DNA of 64,000 nucleotides from UBA1724 sp051884615 (GCA_051884615.1 JBJEVT010000018.1:62001-126000); one strand, 5' to 3'. Counted from the stretch's first letter, positions 1 through 9,235 are shown. Notes: generated from the letters alone by a model not told the origin. Numbers and translations are program-made.

Positions 1-71
1 GAATTGGGAGAGAGGCATGGGAGGGTGGGGGAAAAAGGTGGGGAGCCGAAGGGGGTGTCGGCGGGGATGTC

Positions 72-809
72 CTATTGGAGGGATTGCCGGGCGATAAGTT
101 CCTCTACCCGCGCCAGGTCCTCGGGCACGTCCACGTCGGCGGTGCGCTCCTTGGTGACCAGCACGGCAATCCGCGCCCCGTTCTCCAGGGCGCGGAGCTG
201 CTCCAGCTTTTCGCTGGCCTCCAGCATCCCCGTGGGCCAGGAGACGAACTTCTCCAGAAACTCCCGCCGGTAGGCATACAGACCCCAGTGGAGAAGAGGC
301 TCCGCGGGAACGCCTCCCTGCCTGGGGAACGGAATGAGAGAACGGGAAAAATATAACGCCAGATTGCGGTTGTCCAGCACCACCTTCACCGCGTTGGGAT
401 CCTGGGGGTCCCGGCCCGCCACGGAGAAGGGAACCGCCACGGTGCCCATGTCCGCCCCGGAGGCCTTCATCTGCTCCACCAGCTGGTGAAGCACGGTGGC
501 GGGAATCAGGGGCTCGTCGCCCTGGACATTGACGATGAGGTCGCCCTCCCGTCCCTGGATGGCCTCCCAGATGCGGTCGCTGCCGGAACGGCACTCCGGG
601 CTGGTCATGACCACCTTGCCGCCGAAGCCCTCCACGGCCTGCTGGATGCGGACATCGTCCGTCGCCACCAGGATTTCCTGGAAATCGGGGCATTTCCGGG
701 TGGATTCATAGGTCCACTGGATCATGGGCTTTCCGGCGATGAGCGCCAGGGGTTTGGCGGGGAACCGGGTGCTTCCGTAGCGGGCGGGGATGACGGCGAT
801 GGTCTTCAT
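72..809 (-). CDS. kdsB: 3-deoxy-manno-octulosonate cytidylyltransferase (CMP-KDO synthetase)
   Basis: Activates KDO with CTP to give CMP-KDO for the inner core of lipopolysaccharide, in the cytoplasm. The 245-residue protein is the usual family length and opens with the nucleotide-binding signature IPARYGSTRFPAKPLA; further on are the conserved stretches VQGDEPLI and HWGLYAYRREFL. The start is fixed by an ATGA overlap of four bases with the upstream FAD-type gene, so the two are probably translationally coupled. Its presence implies a Gram-negative outer membrane with KDO. Identification is firm from motifs and length. Confidence 0.96.
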   Translation of the reverse strand: MKTIAVIPARYGSTRFPAKPLALIAGKPMIQWTYESTRKCPDFQEILVATDDVRIQQAVEGFGGKVVMTSPECRSGSDRIWEAIQGREGDLIVNVQGDEPLIPATVLHQLVEQMKASGADMGTVAVPFSVAGRDPQDPNAVKVVLDNRNLALYFSRSLIPFPRQGGVPAEPLLHWGLYAYRREFLEKFVSWPTGMLEASEKLEQLRALENGARIAVLVTKERTADVDVPEDLARVEELIARQSLQ

Positions 810-2044
810 GGGAGGGGGTTTGGCGGGGTTCGGGTGTCCAGGATCTGTGGGGTGGAAATCAGGAGGGATTCCCCTGTGGCGCAGAGGACCAGGAGGCCGG
901 TCAGGCGCTGGTCTTGCCGGAGGAGTCCGGCGGGGCGGCAATGGAGCCAGAGGCGGGGGGCGCCTGCCTCCCGGAGGGATTGGAGGGAGGTGCGGGGCAG
1001 TCCGCTTTCCTCCAGCAGGAGGGGGGTGACGCCCCGGCGCAGGGCGTCGATGGCGGCGGCCCGTCCCGCCTCCCCCGCGCCCAGGATGACCAGGGGGACA
1101 TGGGGACCGGGACGCGCCAGGGAGTCCAGCCGCAGGGAAATTCCCGGGCTCTCCGGGGACGGCGGGGTCTCCGGGGGCATGGGGAGCCACTGGGTCCCCG
1201 GCGCGGGCGCCGGGGGGCGTTCCGCGGTCAGAAATTGCCGGGCGGGGGGGACGTGGAGGGAGGTGGCCTGGAGGAGGATGGGGAGGCAGGGATGCTCCCA
1301 GGAGAAGAGGGTGGTCTGGAGGGTGGGGAGGGAGAAGGAGTGGGGGACGCCGGGAATCTCCAGGACGCTCCAGGAGGCGCCCTCCCGGGTGCCCTCGTGC
1401 CAGAGGCTCATGCGGAGGGAGGAATCCGCCTCCAGACGGGCTGCCAGATCGTCCTCCCGCAGGGTGACGGTGCATTGGCAATGGCAGAGGGGCAGGGTCT
1501 CCCCGTCCCGCTGCGCGGGCGTCAGCGAGACCTCCTGGAGGATGGCTCCCGCGGGGTCCTGGCGGGCGCTCCCCAGCAGATTCCAATGCAGGCGGCAGGG
1601 AGCCATGCCGGAGGAGCGCCGCAGAAGATGGGCCTGGTGAAAGAGATTCTGCCCCCGGGTGGTGTCCACCACGGCCTTGGCGGCGATGGCGAAGAAGCCC
1701 CGCTCCCCCAGGAAAATCCAGCCGGCGATGCGCCGGGTGGCGGCATCCCGGACGGGCTTGACGGGGTAGGCGCCGAAAATCAGATGAACCCCCGTCTCCT
1801 CCAGGGATTGGCGCAGCGCCGCCTGGCAATGGGGGGCGGAGGAAAAACTCCCCAGCTCCGGAAAGCCCTTCTGCACCTCCCGGTCCAGGACTCCCGCGCA
1901 GTCGGTGCCCAGGGCGGTGTCCTCGCACACCATCACCACCCGGCGCCGGGCGCGCCGCAGCCGGGGCGCCAGACTGCATCCGGGAAGGGTGCCGCCCACC
2001 AGCAGCACGTCGGCTTCCTGTATGACAGGGACGGGGATTTCCAT
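806..2044 (-). CDS. FAD-dependent oxidoreductase-like protein with two Rossmann motifs
   Basis: The 412-residue protein begins with a dinucleotide-binding fold (ADVLLVGGTLPGCSLA, residues about 11-26, then a basic strand and VVMVCED) typical of the FAD_oxidored group. A second glycine-rich motif, VILGAGEAGRAAA, lies near residue 305, so the protein carries two nucleotide-binding signatures. No signal peptide or membrane segment is seen. It is directly coupled to kdsB by a four-base overlap. The substrate is unknown; the family often acts on small oxidised metabolites. The middle region is poorly conserved to my eye, so a degenerate or divergent catalytic domain is possible. Confidence 0.7.
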   Translation of the reverse strand: MEIPVPVIQEADVLLVGGTLPGCSLAPRLRRARRRVVMVCEDTALGTDCAGVLDREVQKGFPELGSFSSAPHCQAALRQSLEETGVHLIFGAYPVKPVRDAATRRIAGWIFLGERGFFAIAAKAVVDTTRGQNLFHQAHLLRRSSGMAPCRLHWNLLGSARQDPAGAILQEVSLTPAQRDGETLPLCHCQCTVTLREDDLAARLEADSSLRMSLWHEGTREGASWSVLEIPGVPHSFSLPTLQTTLFSWEHPCLPILLQATSLHVPPARQFLTAERPPAPAPGTQWLPMPPETPPSPESPGISLRLDSLARPGPHVPLVILGAGEAGRAAAIDALRRGVTPLLLEESGLPRTSLQSLREAGAPRLWLHCRPAGLLRQDQRLTGLLVLCATGESLLISTPQILDTRTPPNPLP

Positions 2045-2347
2045 GGGGAAAGGAAGGGGAGTGCCGGGGCGGGGAGGCGGGGCGGGGGGAGAACCCGGGA
2101 GGGAAGGTTATATTGGCGCATCGGCTTTTCCCCGCCGCCCCTCCTTTGCCGCGCCGGGGCGCAGGAGGAAAGGCTGTCCGGGGACCGCGGAAGGGGAGGG
2201 GGATGCGGCGGGCGCCGCCTTCCGTCCGGCTCCATAACATAACGGAGGGAGGGGCGTCCCCTTCCGTCCCTGACCAAAAGTTTTTTCCCTGGCGTCTTCC
2301 CCTTGGACAAGAGGGGGGAGGCGCCGGGATTTCCCGTTGGTGGAAGC
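2045..2347. other. Divergent intergenic region with a leftward promoter candidate
   Basis: No gene is visible here. On the minus strand a TATAAC box (2107-2112) lies about 60 bases before the FAD-type gene start and could be its -10; no good -35 is seen. An AT-rich patch near 2232-2246 may serve the rightward glycosyltransferase gene. The rest is GC-rich and without obvious structure. Confidence 0.4.
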
Positions 2348-4114
2348 ATGCAACAGAACTCCCTCTCCCGCAAATTGTTATGGCTCCCTGTGCTCCTGGG
2401 GGCGTTCCTCTATCTGCTCTGTCTGCCCTGGATGGAGCTGCGGGGAAGCGACGAGGCGGTCTTCGCCGCCATCGCCCGGGAGATGCTGGAGACCCGCAAG
2501 TTCTTCAGCCCCGCCTTCCAGGGACAGCCGGCACAGATCTTCCCCCTCTATCCCTGGCTGGTCTGCCTCTGCTCCGGATTCCAGACCCCCGGCGTCCTCT
2601 CCGTCCGTCTTCCCGCCGTCCTGGCGGTCTTCGGCCTTGCCATGGAGGCCTTCCTGGTGGCGCGGCGTCACCGGGACGCCCAGGCGGGCTCCCTGGCCGC
2701 CGCCATTGTCCTGACCACCTTCGGCGCCATGCGGGTGGGCATCTACGGGCAGGCGGAGACCCTCCACGCCTTCCTGCTCTCCAGCGCCTGGTTCGCCTGG
2801 CACAGCCTGGGCGTGCTGCAACGCCGCTGGCGCCTGGCATGGAGCTGCGCCCTGGGGCTGGTCTTCCTGGACGTGCTCTGCACCGGACTCAGGGGCATCC
2901 TCCTCTTCTATCTCCCCCTCCTCCTCACCTCCATGCCCCCCAGGACCCGGCGCCTCCTGCGCTCCCGGGAGCATCTGGAATGTCTCTGCTTCCTGGCGCT
3001 GGCCCTCTATCTCTGGTTCACCCTGGTGTGCCCCCAGCCCCTGACCGGCTGGTACGCCCTGGTGGGCCCCCTCTCCAGCAGCGCGGCGCCGGAGGGCTTC
3101 TTCTCCCATCTGCTCCACTTCCCCCTGCGATGCCTCCGGGATCTGATGCCCTGGAGCATCTTCCTGTGGATTCCCTTCTGCCTGGCCCTGAAACCCCTGG
3201 AGCCCGCCGGCTCCCTCTGCGGATTCCTCCGGGCGGTCATCCTGACCCTCTTCCTCCTCCACTGGGTCATGCCCGGCTACTCCTCCCTGATGATGCTGCC
3301 GGCTCTGCCGGGGCTGGCGGTGGTGATGAGCTTCAATCTGCCCATTGTCCTGCACCGCTGGGAACGGGGATGGGGGAGGCTGCTCCGGTTCCTCTCCTGG
3401 CTCTCCCTGGCGTTGCTCTGCTACTGCGCCCTCCACTGGATGTGGGTGGGGCTGGGCCGCATCACCTTCCAGGGCGCGGAGAGGGGCATCGGGCTTCTGG
3501 GCTGGGGGCTCTCCCTCTTCTCCCTGGCCCTGGGGAGCTGGGTGTGGCTGCAGGCGCGGCGTCCCACGGGGGAGGGGCTGGTGTGGCTGACCCTGGGGGT
3601 GCGCCTCGCCTGGATCGCCCTGGTGGTGCTGCCCGCCTTCCTGACCATGGGGGACCGGCAGTACGCCGCCCGGAAACTCCTGGGGCAAATCCCCCGGGAG
3701 GAGGGTCCCCGGGAGGGGGAGGCGGTGGTCGTGCCCCCGGGCGAACCCCTCTATCTCCTCTCCCGCGGCAAGGCCTTCCCCGCCCAGATGTTCTACACGG
3801 ACCACCGGGTGCTCCGGCTGCTGAAAGGAGAGGCCATGCCCCGGAAAACCCTCTTCGTGGCCTCCGAACAACAACCCCTCCTCCCCGGGTGGCGCTGGAA
3901 AAAACTGGCGGGACCCGTGGATTTCCAGATGCACCGGAAACTGGAGCCCTCCCCCCTGCTCCCCGACGCCCGGATGCTGTTGCCCAACTTCCCGGGACGC
4001 ACCTACCGGCGCCGGGAGCTGACCCCCCAGGAATTCCCTCCCTACGCCCTGCAATATTACGAACCCCACTGGATGAATCTCTACCAGGGGGAGCCGGAAC
4101 AGATGGACTGGTAG
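2348..4114 (+). CDS. ArnT/PMT-type membrane glycosyltransferase
   Basis: A 588-residue polytopic membrane protein of the GT-C class, which transfers sugars from polyprenyl-phosphate donors on the outer face of the inner membrane. After the first membrane helix comes RGSDEAVFAAIAREML, matching the catalytic DE motif of ArnT-like enzymes (DEARYAEIAREML). About ten more hydrophobic segments follow, then a soluble C-terminal domain from roughly residue 440. The ATG at 2348 is preferred; an in-frame TTG at 2303 would add 15 unlikely residues. The acceptor could be lipid A or a protein; nothing nearby decides this. The gene converges on the EamA transporter with a seven-base gap. Confidence 0.82.
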   Translation: MQQNSLSRKLLWLPVLLGAFLYLLCLPWMELRGSDEAVFAAIAREMLETRKFFSPAFQGQPAQIFPLYPWLVCLCSGFQTPGVLSVRLPAVLAVFGLAMEAFLVARRHRDAQAGSLAAAIVLTTFGAMRVGIYGQAETLHAFLLSSAWFAWHSLGVLQRRWRLAWSCALGLVFLDVLCTGLRGILLFYLPLLLTSMPPRTRRLLRSREHLECLCFLALALYLWFTLVCPQPLTGWYALVGPLSSSAAPEGFFSHLLHFPLRCLRDLMPWSIFLWIPFCLALKPLEPAGSLCGFLRAVILTLFLLHWVMPGYSSLMMLPALPGLAVVMSFNLPIVLHRWERGWGRLLRFLSWLSLALLCYCALHWMWVGLGRITFQGAERGIGLLGWGLSLFSLALGSWVWLQARRPTGEGLVWLTLGVRLAWIALVVLPAFLTMGDRQYAARKLLGQIPREEGPREGEAVVVPPGEPLYLLSRGKAFPAQMFYTDHRVLRLLKGEAMPRKTLFVASEQQPLLPGWRWKKLAGPVDFQMHRKLEPSPLLPDARMLLPNFPGRTYRRRELTPQEFPPYALQYYEPHWMNLYQGEPEQMDW

Positions 4115-4121
4115 GAGGGGC

Positions 4122-5015
4122 TCAGGGCGGCGCCCCCTCGGCTTTGTCCCGGTGGATGACGCAGAGCATGGCGCCGATGACCACCAGAAAGCCCAGGACG
4201 CCCTGCCAGGTGACCGGCTCCCGGAAGACCAGGATGCCCAGGACCACGGCGGTGAGGGGTTCTAGGGCGCCCAGAATGGCGGTCTTGGTGGGGCCCACCA
4301 GGTTGATGGAGACCGCCAGCAGGGTGTAGGAGAGAAAGGAGGGGAGCAGTGCCAGCCCCAGAAGATTCCCCCAGGCGCTTCCCGAGGGAATGCCCTGGAC
4401 GCCCTCCCGGGTCAGAAGCATGGACAGGAAGAAGAGGGGCAGGGAAAACGCCATGGCGTGGAAGGTGAGGGGACCGGCGGCAAGCCCCTGCAATGCGCGG
4501 GAGACCTTCACCTCCACCATGTAGAGGGCGTAGCTCAAGGAGGAAAGAAGCACCAGGAGCACGCCCCGGACCGTGACCTGTCCCTCCCCGCCCAGGCAAA
4601 GCAGGGCAACCCCCAGCAGGGCGACCAGGCATCCCAGCATGGTCCGCGGGGAGCATCTCTCCCCGAAGAAGAGAAACATGGTCACAGCCACCAGCGCGGG
4701 GTAGACGAAAAGGATGGTCGCCCCGATGCCGGAGTGCATCTCCCGGAAGCCCATGAACCAGAACAGCCCCGAGAAAAACAGCAGCACTCCCGCCAATGCC
4801 AGGGCGGGGAGCTTTTTCCGGGGAACCGCCAGGGATTGACGGGTCAGGCAAAGATACCCGCCCAGCAACAGGGCGGCGAGAAGATATCGGTAGAAGAGGA
4901 CGGCGCAGGGGGTCATCCCCTCCTGAAAAAGACGCTTCCCGAAGAAGGGATTGGTGCCATAGGCCACAGCGGAAAGTATGCCGCAGACGTATCCTTTGAC
5001 AAGACGGGAATCCAT
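4122..5015 (-). CDS. EamA/DMT-family transporter
   Basis: A 297-residue inner-membrane protein with ten predicted hydrophobic helices arranged as two EamA repeats (about residues 8-140 and 150-290), the standard layout for drug/metabolite transporters of the RhaT/EamA type. The second repeat has the typical PLTAVVLGILVFREP signature. Substrate cannot be assigned; amino acids or nucleosides are common in the family. The start is the first ATG; the bases before it are pyrimidine-rich and hold no Shine-Dalgarno sequence. A TACATT -10 candidate lies at 5071-5076 on the minus strand. Confidence 0.88.
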   Translation of the reverse strand: MDSRLVKGYVCGILSAVAYGTNPFFGKRLFQEGMTPCAVLFYRYLLAALLLGGYLCLTRQSLAVPRKKLPALALAGVLLFFSGLFWFMGFREMHSGIGATILFVYPALVAVTMFLFFGERCSPRTMLGCLVALLGVALLCLGGEGQVTVRGVLLVLLSSLSYALYMVEVKVSRALQGLAAGPLTFHAMAFSLPLFFLSMLLTREGVQGIPSGSAWGNLLGLALLPSFLSYTLLAVSINLVGPTKTAILGALEPLTAVVLGILVFREPVTWQGVLGFLVVIGAMLCVIHRDKAEGAPP

Positions 5016-5330
5016 GGAGGGAGGGAGGGAGGGAAGAGAAAACACAAACCGGGGGGAACACAGGCTGCCTAATGTAATGCCCGCGCCTCGCCCCCCCGCC
5101 GCCCGGGGGAAGCGGGGAAGAAGAGGACGGAAGGGGCCGTGGCGGGTCTTTCCCGGCGCCGTCCTGACAATGTTTGCCGGACATGGAATATGGAGGAGTG
5201 CCGGTTCGCCCGGGGGAGGTGCGGGGTTCGGGGCGGCGGGGGATTCTGCGTTTATGGTAAGCCGTTTGTCCGGCGCACGGGCGCGGGAAAGTGTTTTTTC
5301 GAGGCTGTCAAGGAGGCGGCGTTTGGCGAG
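5016..5330. other. Divergent promoter region between EamA transporter and fsa
   Basis: No gene is visible. Minus-strand TACATTAGGC (box 5071-5076) is a -10 candidate for the transporter. Plus-strand TATGGTAAGC (box 5253-5258) is a -10 candidate for fsa and shares the TATnnTAAGC pattern seen at several other units in the window. It would give a leader of about 65 bases. Confidence 0.45.
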
Positions 5331-6020
5331 ATGTTTCTGTTTTTGGACACGGCGAATTTGGAGGAGATTGCCCGCGGGGTGGAGAGCCTGCCCCTGGCGG
5401 GCGTGACCACCTGCCCCACGTTGGTGGTGAAGGAGCATCCCGCCCGCTTCTGGGAGTTGTTGAAGGAGATCCGCGGGGTGATTGGCCCGGAGCGGATTTT
5501 GCACGTCCAGGTGATGGGGGGGACGGCGGAGGAGATTCTGGAAGACGCCCGCGCGCTGTGGAAGCGTGCGGGGGGAGAGGGCCCGTTTTATGTGAAGGTG
5601 CCGGTGACGGGGGAGGGGTTCCGCGCCATGCCGTTGTTGCGGCGGGAGGGGATTGCCTTCACCGCCACCACCATTCACAGTGTTTCCCAGGCGATGCTGG
5701 CGGCGGAGCACGGTGCCTCGTTCCTGGCTCCGTATGTCAACCACATCGAGGATGCGGGGGAATCGGGGGAGGAGATGGTGCGGCAGACGGTGGATTTTCT
5801 GGAGCGCCGGGGGCTTCCCTCGCAGATTCTGGCGGCCTCCTTCCGGAATGTGCGTCAGATTCTGGCGGTGCTGGCGGCCGGGGCCCACACGGTGACCCTG
5901 GCGCCCGAACTGGCTTGGAAGATGGCCGCCCACCCCATGACCGACGCCTCCGTGGCTAAATTCCGGCGGGCATGGGACGATGCCTTCGGCCCCCAGGCAC
6001 GGGTGGCCAATCTGCCGTAG
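5331..6020 (+). CDS. fsa: Fructose-6-phosphate aldolase / transaldolase-like protein
   Basis: A 229-residue TIM-barrel aldolase of the small transaldolase (TalC/FSA) class, acting in cytoplasmic sugar-phosphate metabolism. It opens with FLDTANLEEI and PLAGVTTCPTLV, has the Schiff-base lysine in FYVKVPVTGEG, and later APYVNHIEDAG and ILAASFRNVRQI, all matching E. coli FSA closely in order and spacing. The ATG at 5331 gives the normal family N-terminus; the longer frame upstream is not family-like. An AGGAGG lies about 14 bases before it. Whether it is a true transaldolase or an aldolase cannot be settled by eye. Confidence 0.9.
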   Translation: MFLFLDTANLEEIARGVESLPLAGVTTCPTLVVKEHPARFWELLKEIRGVIGPERILHVQVMGGTAEEILEDARALWKRAGGEGPFYVKVPVTGEGFRAMPLLRREGIAFTATTIHSVSQAMLAAEHGASFLAPYVNHIEDAGESGEEMVRQTVDFLERRGLPSQILAASFRNVRQILAVLAAGAHTVTLAPELAWKMAAHPMTDASVAKFRRAWDDAFGPQARVANLP

Positions 6021-6044
6021 GACGGGCCGGAGGGAGGTGGCGCA

Positions 6045-6749
6045 ATGGAATATCGCCAGGTGGTGCCCGCCCGGTTTCTGGAACGGCCCAACCGTTTTGT
6101 GGCATGGGTGGAGGTGGAGGGACGCCGTGAGGTGGCCCATGTGAAGAACACGGGGCGCTGCCGGGAGTTGCTGCTGCCGGGAACCCGGGTGTTTCTGGCG
6201 CCCTCGGAGAACCCCCTCCGCAAGACCAGATACGATCTGGTGTCCCTGGAGAAGGAGCGTCCGGGGCGGGCTCCTTTGATGGTGAACGTGGATTCCCAGG
6301 CGCCCAACCAGGTGGCCGCGGAGTGGCTGCCCTCCTCCGGCCTCTTCGGGGGCGGGGCGCGGTTCCGGCGGGAGGTGACCTGCGGCGCTTCCCGTTTCGA
6401 CTTCCAGATTCAGGAGGGGGAGAAGACCACCTTTCTGGAGGTGAAGGGAGTGACCTTGGAGGAGGAGGGGGTGGCGATGTTTCCGGACGCCCCGACCCTG
6501 CGCGGGGCGCGGCATCTTCGGGAACTGGCCGCCCTGCGGAAGTCGGGACATGGGGCGTGCGTGCTTTTCGTGGTGCAGATGGAGGGGATGGAGGAGGTGC
6601 GCCCCCATGACCGGCGGGATCCCGCCTTCGGGGATGCCCTGCGGGAGGCCGCCGCCGCCGGGGTGCGTCTCCTGGCGGTGGAATGTCGGGTGACCCCCGC
6701 CTCCCTGCAGGCGACGCGGCTCCTGCCCGTCCGCCTGGATTCCCGGTAG
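6045..6749 (+). CDS. sfsA: SfsA family protein
   Basis: The 234-residue length equals that of E. coli SfsA, named for stimulation of sugar fermentation and thought to bind or cleave nucleic acid. Visible family landmarks are the N-terminal PARFLERPNRFVAWVEVEG, HVKNTGRCRELL, the acidic ...FLEVKGVTLEEEGVAMFPDAPT block containing the nuclease-like lysine, and VLFVVQMEG. It starts 24 bases after fsa with GGAGG upstream and is probably co-transcribed with it. The biochemical role of the family remains uncertain. Confidence 0.93.
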   Translation: MEYRQVVPARFLERPNRFVAWVEVEGRREVAHVKNTGRCRELLLPGTRVFLAPSENPLRKTRYDLVSLEKERPGRAPLMVNVDSQAPNQVAAEWLPSSGLFGGGARFRREVTCGASRFDFQIQEGEKTTFLEVKGVTLEEEGVAMFPDAPTLRGARHLRELAALRKSGHGACVLFVVQMEGMEEVRPHDRRDPAFGDALREAAAAGVRLLAVECRVTPASLQATRLLPVRLDSR

Positions 6750-6765
6750 TCTCCCCCCTGTCCAT

Positions 6766-6771
6766 TATATT
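6766..6771 (+). promoter_or_regulatory. -10 box for the kinase gene, possibly leaderless
   Basis: TATATT ends seven bases before the kinase ATG at 6779, so transcription would start at or next to the start codon. There is no Shine-Dalgarno sequence between, which fits a leaderless mRNA. No -35 match is seen. Confidence 0.45.
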
Positions 6772-6778
6772 TTCCCCC

Positions 6779-9235
6779 ATGAGCCAGAATCCCGAACATA
6801 CCATGGAATCCCCCTCCCGGGAACTCGATGTGACCTGCCGCCTGGAGATGCCGGACAAGCAGGCGAACGCCGCCGGGAAGACACCCCGCCCCGCCGGGGA
6901 GGGAACCACCACGGTGCTGGGGGATATGCTGGATTTTCTGCAGCACCGGGTGTTGAAGCACAGCCATCACGGGGAGGCGGCGTCCCCCTCCACGGGAAAT
7001 TCCACCGCCGCCAAGCCGGTGGAGGAGCTGCCGGAGGGGGAGGAGAAGTCCCTGGGCGGCCTGAGCCTGGGGCAGCTGGACGAGCAGTACGCCATCCTGA
7101 AGCGCTTTGCGGAGGGCGGGCAGGGGATTCTCTCCCAGGCGCAGGACAAGGTCCTCCGGCGCATCGTGGCCCTGAAATCCCTCCGGCCGGAGCATCTGGA
7201 CAATCCCGCGGTGCGCCATGCCTTCCTGAACGAGGCCCTCATCACCGCCCAGCTGGAGCATCCGGCGGTGGTCTCCGTGTATGGCCTGCTGAAGGACAAG
7301 GGACCGGGAATCCACCTTGCCATGAAGCTGGTGAAGGGACGCACCCTCAAGGAAATCCTGGAGGCCGATGCCGCCGAACTTGCCCACCACAGGCTCTCCC
7401 GGTGGGACTACCGGGACAGGCTCCACTACCATGTGGAAATCTTCCTCCGGGTCTGCGACGCCGTGGGCTACGCCCACTCCCGGGGCATCATCCACTGCGA
7501 TTTGAAGCCGGAGAACCTGATGCTGGGGGAATATGGCGAAGCCTATGTGATGGACTGGGGCATCGCCAAATGCCTGGCCACCGAAGCCCGGCGCCCGGGA
7601 AAGCCCCAGCTGGACGGCACCCCGCGCTTCATTCCCCCGGAAGCCTATGCGGGAAAACTCCGGGACCCCCGGGCCGACATCTACGCCCTGGGACTGATTC
7701 TCTACGAAATCGCCACTCTGCGCCATGCCTTCGAGGCCCATAGCGTCCGGGAATTGGCGGTGGAGGTCCTGGCGGGCCACCGTCTCCCCGTGGTGAATCC
7801 CTACGGCGTCCCCATCCATCCCGCCCTGGCCGCCATCATCGACAAGGCCACCGCCTATGAGCCGGAGGACCGCTACGCCACCGTGGCGGAGTTCTGCCGG
7901 GACATCCGGCGCTATCTGGCGGACGAGCCGGTGGCGGCGCGTCCCGACACCCTGTGGATGAGCGTCCGTCGTTTCCTGGCGCACCACATCCAGTTGGTGG
8001 TGGGGCTCATCGCGGCGGGCTGGATCACGGCTTTGCTGCTGATGGTGGTGTCCATGGCGCAGGTGCGGGACCGGGCGATCCAGGAGCGGAATCTGGAGGC
8101 GGAGCGTTCCCGGATGCTCCAGGAGAACAACGACATTTTGAGCTACCGGCAGCGTCTGCTGTCCATGGAGGCCAAGGTGATGCACTCCGCCATCGCCTTG
8201 TCCCAGCAGATGGTCTCCCTGAATGGCAGATTGCGGCGCACCGCGGACCTGGCCTCCTTCCTCTACAGCACGCCTCCGGTGGTCTCCGCTTCCTCCCTGC
8301 CTGTGCTGGACTACCGGGAATACCGGAAATGGGAGGGGCCCGCCTTCGGGAAGGTCTCCTCGCCGGTGTATTACGGCAAGCGCATCAATCCCGACATCCT
8401 CTCCTATGTGGCGGCGCCCGGCGGGGATCCGGAGGCGGTGCAGGCGATGCTGGAGCGGATGCGGCCCATGGGCGGCTATCTGCGCCGCCTGGTGCTGACC
8501 TCCTCCGGGGAGGACCGGCTGTCCCCGGAGGAGACCCCCGTCCTGGAGTCCCGGATGTTGCAGGAGGGATTGTTGTTTCGCCGGGCGTTCCTGGGGCTGG
8601 AGGAGACGGGGCTCCAGATCGCCTATCCCTACAATCCCGAGTACGCCGAGGATTTTGACAACCGGCACCGTCCCTGGTATGTGGCCACCCGGAAAGCCTG
8701 GGAGGAGACCCGTTCCACGGACGTGGTCTGGGGGCGTCCCTACCGGGATTCCGGCGAGCAGGGCAGGATGCTGCTGGCATGCAGCACTCCCGTCCTGGAC
8801 GCCCAGGGGAATTTCGTGGGCGTCATGGGAGCGGATGTGCATTTCGAGCGCCTGGTGGGGCTTCTTGCCAAGAATGGCAATGGGCTGGAGGACGGCATCA
8901 TCGAGAAGTATCTGCTGAATCGGGCGGAGGAGGGGCTTTGCCGGCTGGACACCCGGAAGCCCGGGGAGGGGTTGGAGGATTTCCTGACCCAGGCCGAGGG
9001 ACTGCCCGGGGAGGTGCTGGAGGCCATTCGCCAAAGCCACGACGGCTCCGGAGTCCGGGAATGGACCAACGCCCAGGGCGGGAAGGAACTCTTCTTCTAC
9101 GCCTATCTTCCCAACAGCGACGCCTGCATCGTGGAGCGGGGCACCCAGGAGGCCCTGCTTCAACACTCCTCCCGGGGACACGCCGGACCCCACGCCCCCG
9201 GCTGCCTCCAGGGCAATTCCTCTCCTGCCCCCTGA
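6779..9235 (+). CDS. Ser/Thr protein kinase with transmembrane helix and Cache-like sensor domain
   Basis: An 818-residue membrane receptor kinase. Order: low-complexity N-terminus (1-95); Hanks-type kinase (about 100-385) with glycine loop AEGGQG (111-116), VALK lysine 133, HCDLKPEN (239-246) and DWG (259-261); one transmembrane helix (about 404-427); a short helical linker; then a region of about 330 residues with LPVLDYREY, YPYNPEYAEDFDNRHRPWYVATRKAW and GVMGADVHFERL, typical of periplasmic dCache sensors. The catalytic loop has Cys instead of Arg before Asp (non-RD kinase). It most likely couples an external ligand to cytoplasmic phosphorylation; ligand and targets are unknown. Start ATG chosen from the -10 box just upstream. 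Confidence 0.88.
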   Translation: MSQNPEHTMESPSRELDVTCRLEMPDKQANAAGKTPRPAGEGTTTVLGDMLDFLQHRVLKHSHHGEAASPSTGNSTAAKPVEELPEGEEKSLGGLSLGQLDEQYAILKRFAEGGQGILSQAQDKVLRRIVALKSLRPEHLDNPAVRHAFLNEALITAQLEHPAVVSVYGLLKDKGPGIHLAMKLVKGRTLKEILEADAAELAHHRLSRWDYRDRLHYHVEIFLRVCDAVGYAHSRGIIHCDLKPENLMLGEYGEAYVMDWGIAKCLATEARRPGKPQLDGTPRFIPPEAYAGKLRDPRADIYALGLILYEIATLRHAFEAHSVRELAVEVLAGHRLPVVNPYGVPIHPALAAIIDKATAYEPEDRYATVAEFCRDIRRYLADEPVAARPDTLWMSVRRFLAHHIQLVVGLIAAGWITALLLMVVSMAQVRDRAIQERNLEAERSRMLQENNDILSYRQRLLSMEAKVMHSAIALSQQMVSLNGRLRRTADLASFLYSTPPVVSASSLPVLDYREYRKWEGPAFGKVSSPVYYGKRINPDILSYVAAPGGDPEAVQAMLERMRPMGGYLRRLVLTSSGEDRLSPEETPVLESRMLQEGLLFRRAFLGLEETGLQIAYPYNPEYAEDFDNRHRPWYVATRKAWEETRSTDVVWGRPYRDSGEQGRMLLACSTPVLDAQGNFVGVMGADVHFERLVGLLAKNGNGLEDGIIEKYLLNRAEEGLCRLDTRKPGEGLEDFLTQAEGLPGEVLEAIRQSHDGSGVREWTNAQGGKELFFYAYLPNSDACIVERGTQEALLQHSSRGHAGPHAPGCLQGNSSPAP

